5,872 bases of DNA from a bacterium (GTDB lineage: Bacteria > Verrucomicrobiota > Verrucomicrobiia > Limisphaerales > UBA11358). Positions 5,294 through 5,872 of this stretch are shown here, in pieces. The number at the start of each line of letters is the position of its first letter. Within the stretch, counting starts at the first letter, position 1. The notes beneath the pieces were generated by a model. It made no database searches and was not told where the DNA came from. It worked only from the letters and a program-made list of their open reading frames with translations. Both the position numbers and the translations under genes were made by a program. The DNA is taken from assembly GCA_021781185.1 (NCBI GenBank), contig JAJXXI010000689.1:1-5872 (forward strand). Reading direction: 5' to 3'.

Positions 5294-5872
5294 TTAATAT
5301 CTTGAGCCAAAGACGGCATCGAGAATGACTTCCTTGGTCTTCCAAATCAACGCCATGGTCATGGCCAGCGGCAGCAGGATGAAAAAAATGAGCAGCAGGC
5401 TGCTGAACCGGTTCAGCCAGACCAGCACGCGCCCGACATCGGGCGTCGGATTGGGATACTGAACCAGGCAGGCAAACCCGATGGCGAAGAACAGCAGCCC
5501 GACCAGCACCCAGCGGTTGAACGCGGTGAACTGGCGGGTTTCGCTCCGGAGCGTTTCGTCCGGCAGCATCGCGCCGAGGCGCTTGAGAACGTGATTCAGG
5601 TTGAACAGGAACAGCACGGCGGCCAGTTCCAGCAGGCCGACGGCGGCGGAAAAAAACGTCTGGTCCGGCATCTTGTTGTGCCAGTAAATAAACGGACACA
5701 GGCCGAGGAGCACCAGCGCCAGCAAAAGCGCCCGGTCCAGCGCCGCGCGCCAGGGACGCTCCTGCTTCTGAAAATCGCTCATCTGCCAGAGCCCGTAAAC
5801 GAGCAGACCGTTGATGGCGATGGCCGGCAGAAAACCCAGGGGCTTGATCCATTCCGCCCGCGCCGTCTGGGC
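5294..5872 (-). CDS. Multi-pass membrane protein of unknown function, 5' end beyond the window
   Basis: I do not recognise this family. The frame is open from the right edge to a TAA at 5296-5294, giving 192 visible residues. An ATG at 5782 is available, but the 30 codons before it are coding-like and encode another hydrophobic helix (PLGFLPAIAINGLLVYGLW), and no Shine-Dalgarno precedes that ATG, so the true start is probably outside the window. Counting from the window edge, five likely membrane helices lie at about 11-29, 48-64, 73-92, 121-137 and 156-177. Short charged loops separate them, including DETLRSETRQ (105-114) before helix 4, and the C-terminus is short (KEVILDAVFGSRY). There are no cysteine pairs, histidine clusters or nucleotide-binding motifs that suggest an enzyme. 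It is convergent with eboE, so a functional link to it is not implied. Confidence 0.7.
   Translation of the reverse strand, partial: AQTARAEWIKPLGFLPAIAINGLLVYGLWQMSDFQKQERPWRAALDRALLLALVLLGLCPFIYWHNKMPDQTFFSAAVGLLELAAVLFLFNLNHVLKRLGAMLPDETLRSETRQFTAFNRWVLVGLLFFAIGFACLVQYPNPTPDVGRVLVWLNRFSSLLLIFFILLPLAMTMALIWKTKEVILDAVFGSRY

Noticed and set aside
5133..5852. Minus-strand frame overlapping both the eboE 3' end and the membrane protein
   Set aside because: It crosses two convergent genes out of frame, and its Arg/Ala/Pro-rich product is typical of a shifted frame in GC-rich DNA.

Overview
The window reads as ordinary bacterial chromosome: GC-rich, densely packed, with no tRNA, rRNA, CRISPR array, insertion sequence or integrase visible. 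Gene content and protein style suggest Verrucomicrobiota: a short IF-1, a one-RRM protein with an RGG-type tail, a lone EboE, and mostly weak or absent Shine-Dalgarno sites. That placement is inference, because no rRNA or phylogenetic marker could be compared.

Left half, minus strand, reading from about 2820 down to 1: an RRM RNA-binding protein, a strong hairpin terminator, infA (IF-1), ispD (MEP-pathway cytidylyltransferase), an S41 C-terminal processing protease, then a short gap with a hairpin and what looks like the first seven codons of tsaB at the window edge. infA, ispD and the protease are tightly packed (51-nt and 0-nt gaps) and are probably cotranscribed. The unit mixes translation (IF-1, probably TsaB), isoprenoid precursor synthesis (IspD) and envelope proteolysis (the protease).

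Middle: a 229-bp divergent intergenic region (2821-3049), more AT-rich than its surroundings, which must hold the promoters for the RRM gene on the left and the transporter pair on the right. It contains a 13-nt dyad.

Right half, plus strand: an HlyD-type periplasmic adaptor followed by eboE, overlapping by ATGA as the sequence stands. The last codons of the adaptor look frameshifted. In a neighbouring frame the typical family ending (ARVDFLKK, then stop) appears, so the overlap may be secondary or a sequencing error. EboE belongs to the Ebo metabolite-traffic system, but no other ebo gene is visible. The adaptor likewise has no inner-membrane transporter partner here. This two-gene unit is the most unusual part of the window. 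It ends at a GC-rich hairpin, convergent with a partial multi-pass membrane protein on the minus strand whose reading frame stays open to the right edge.
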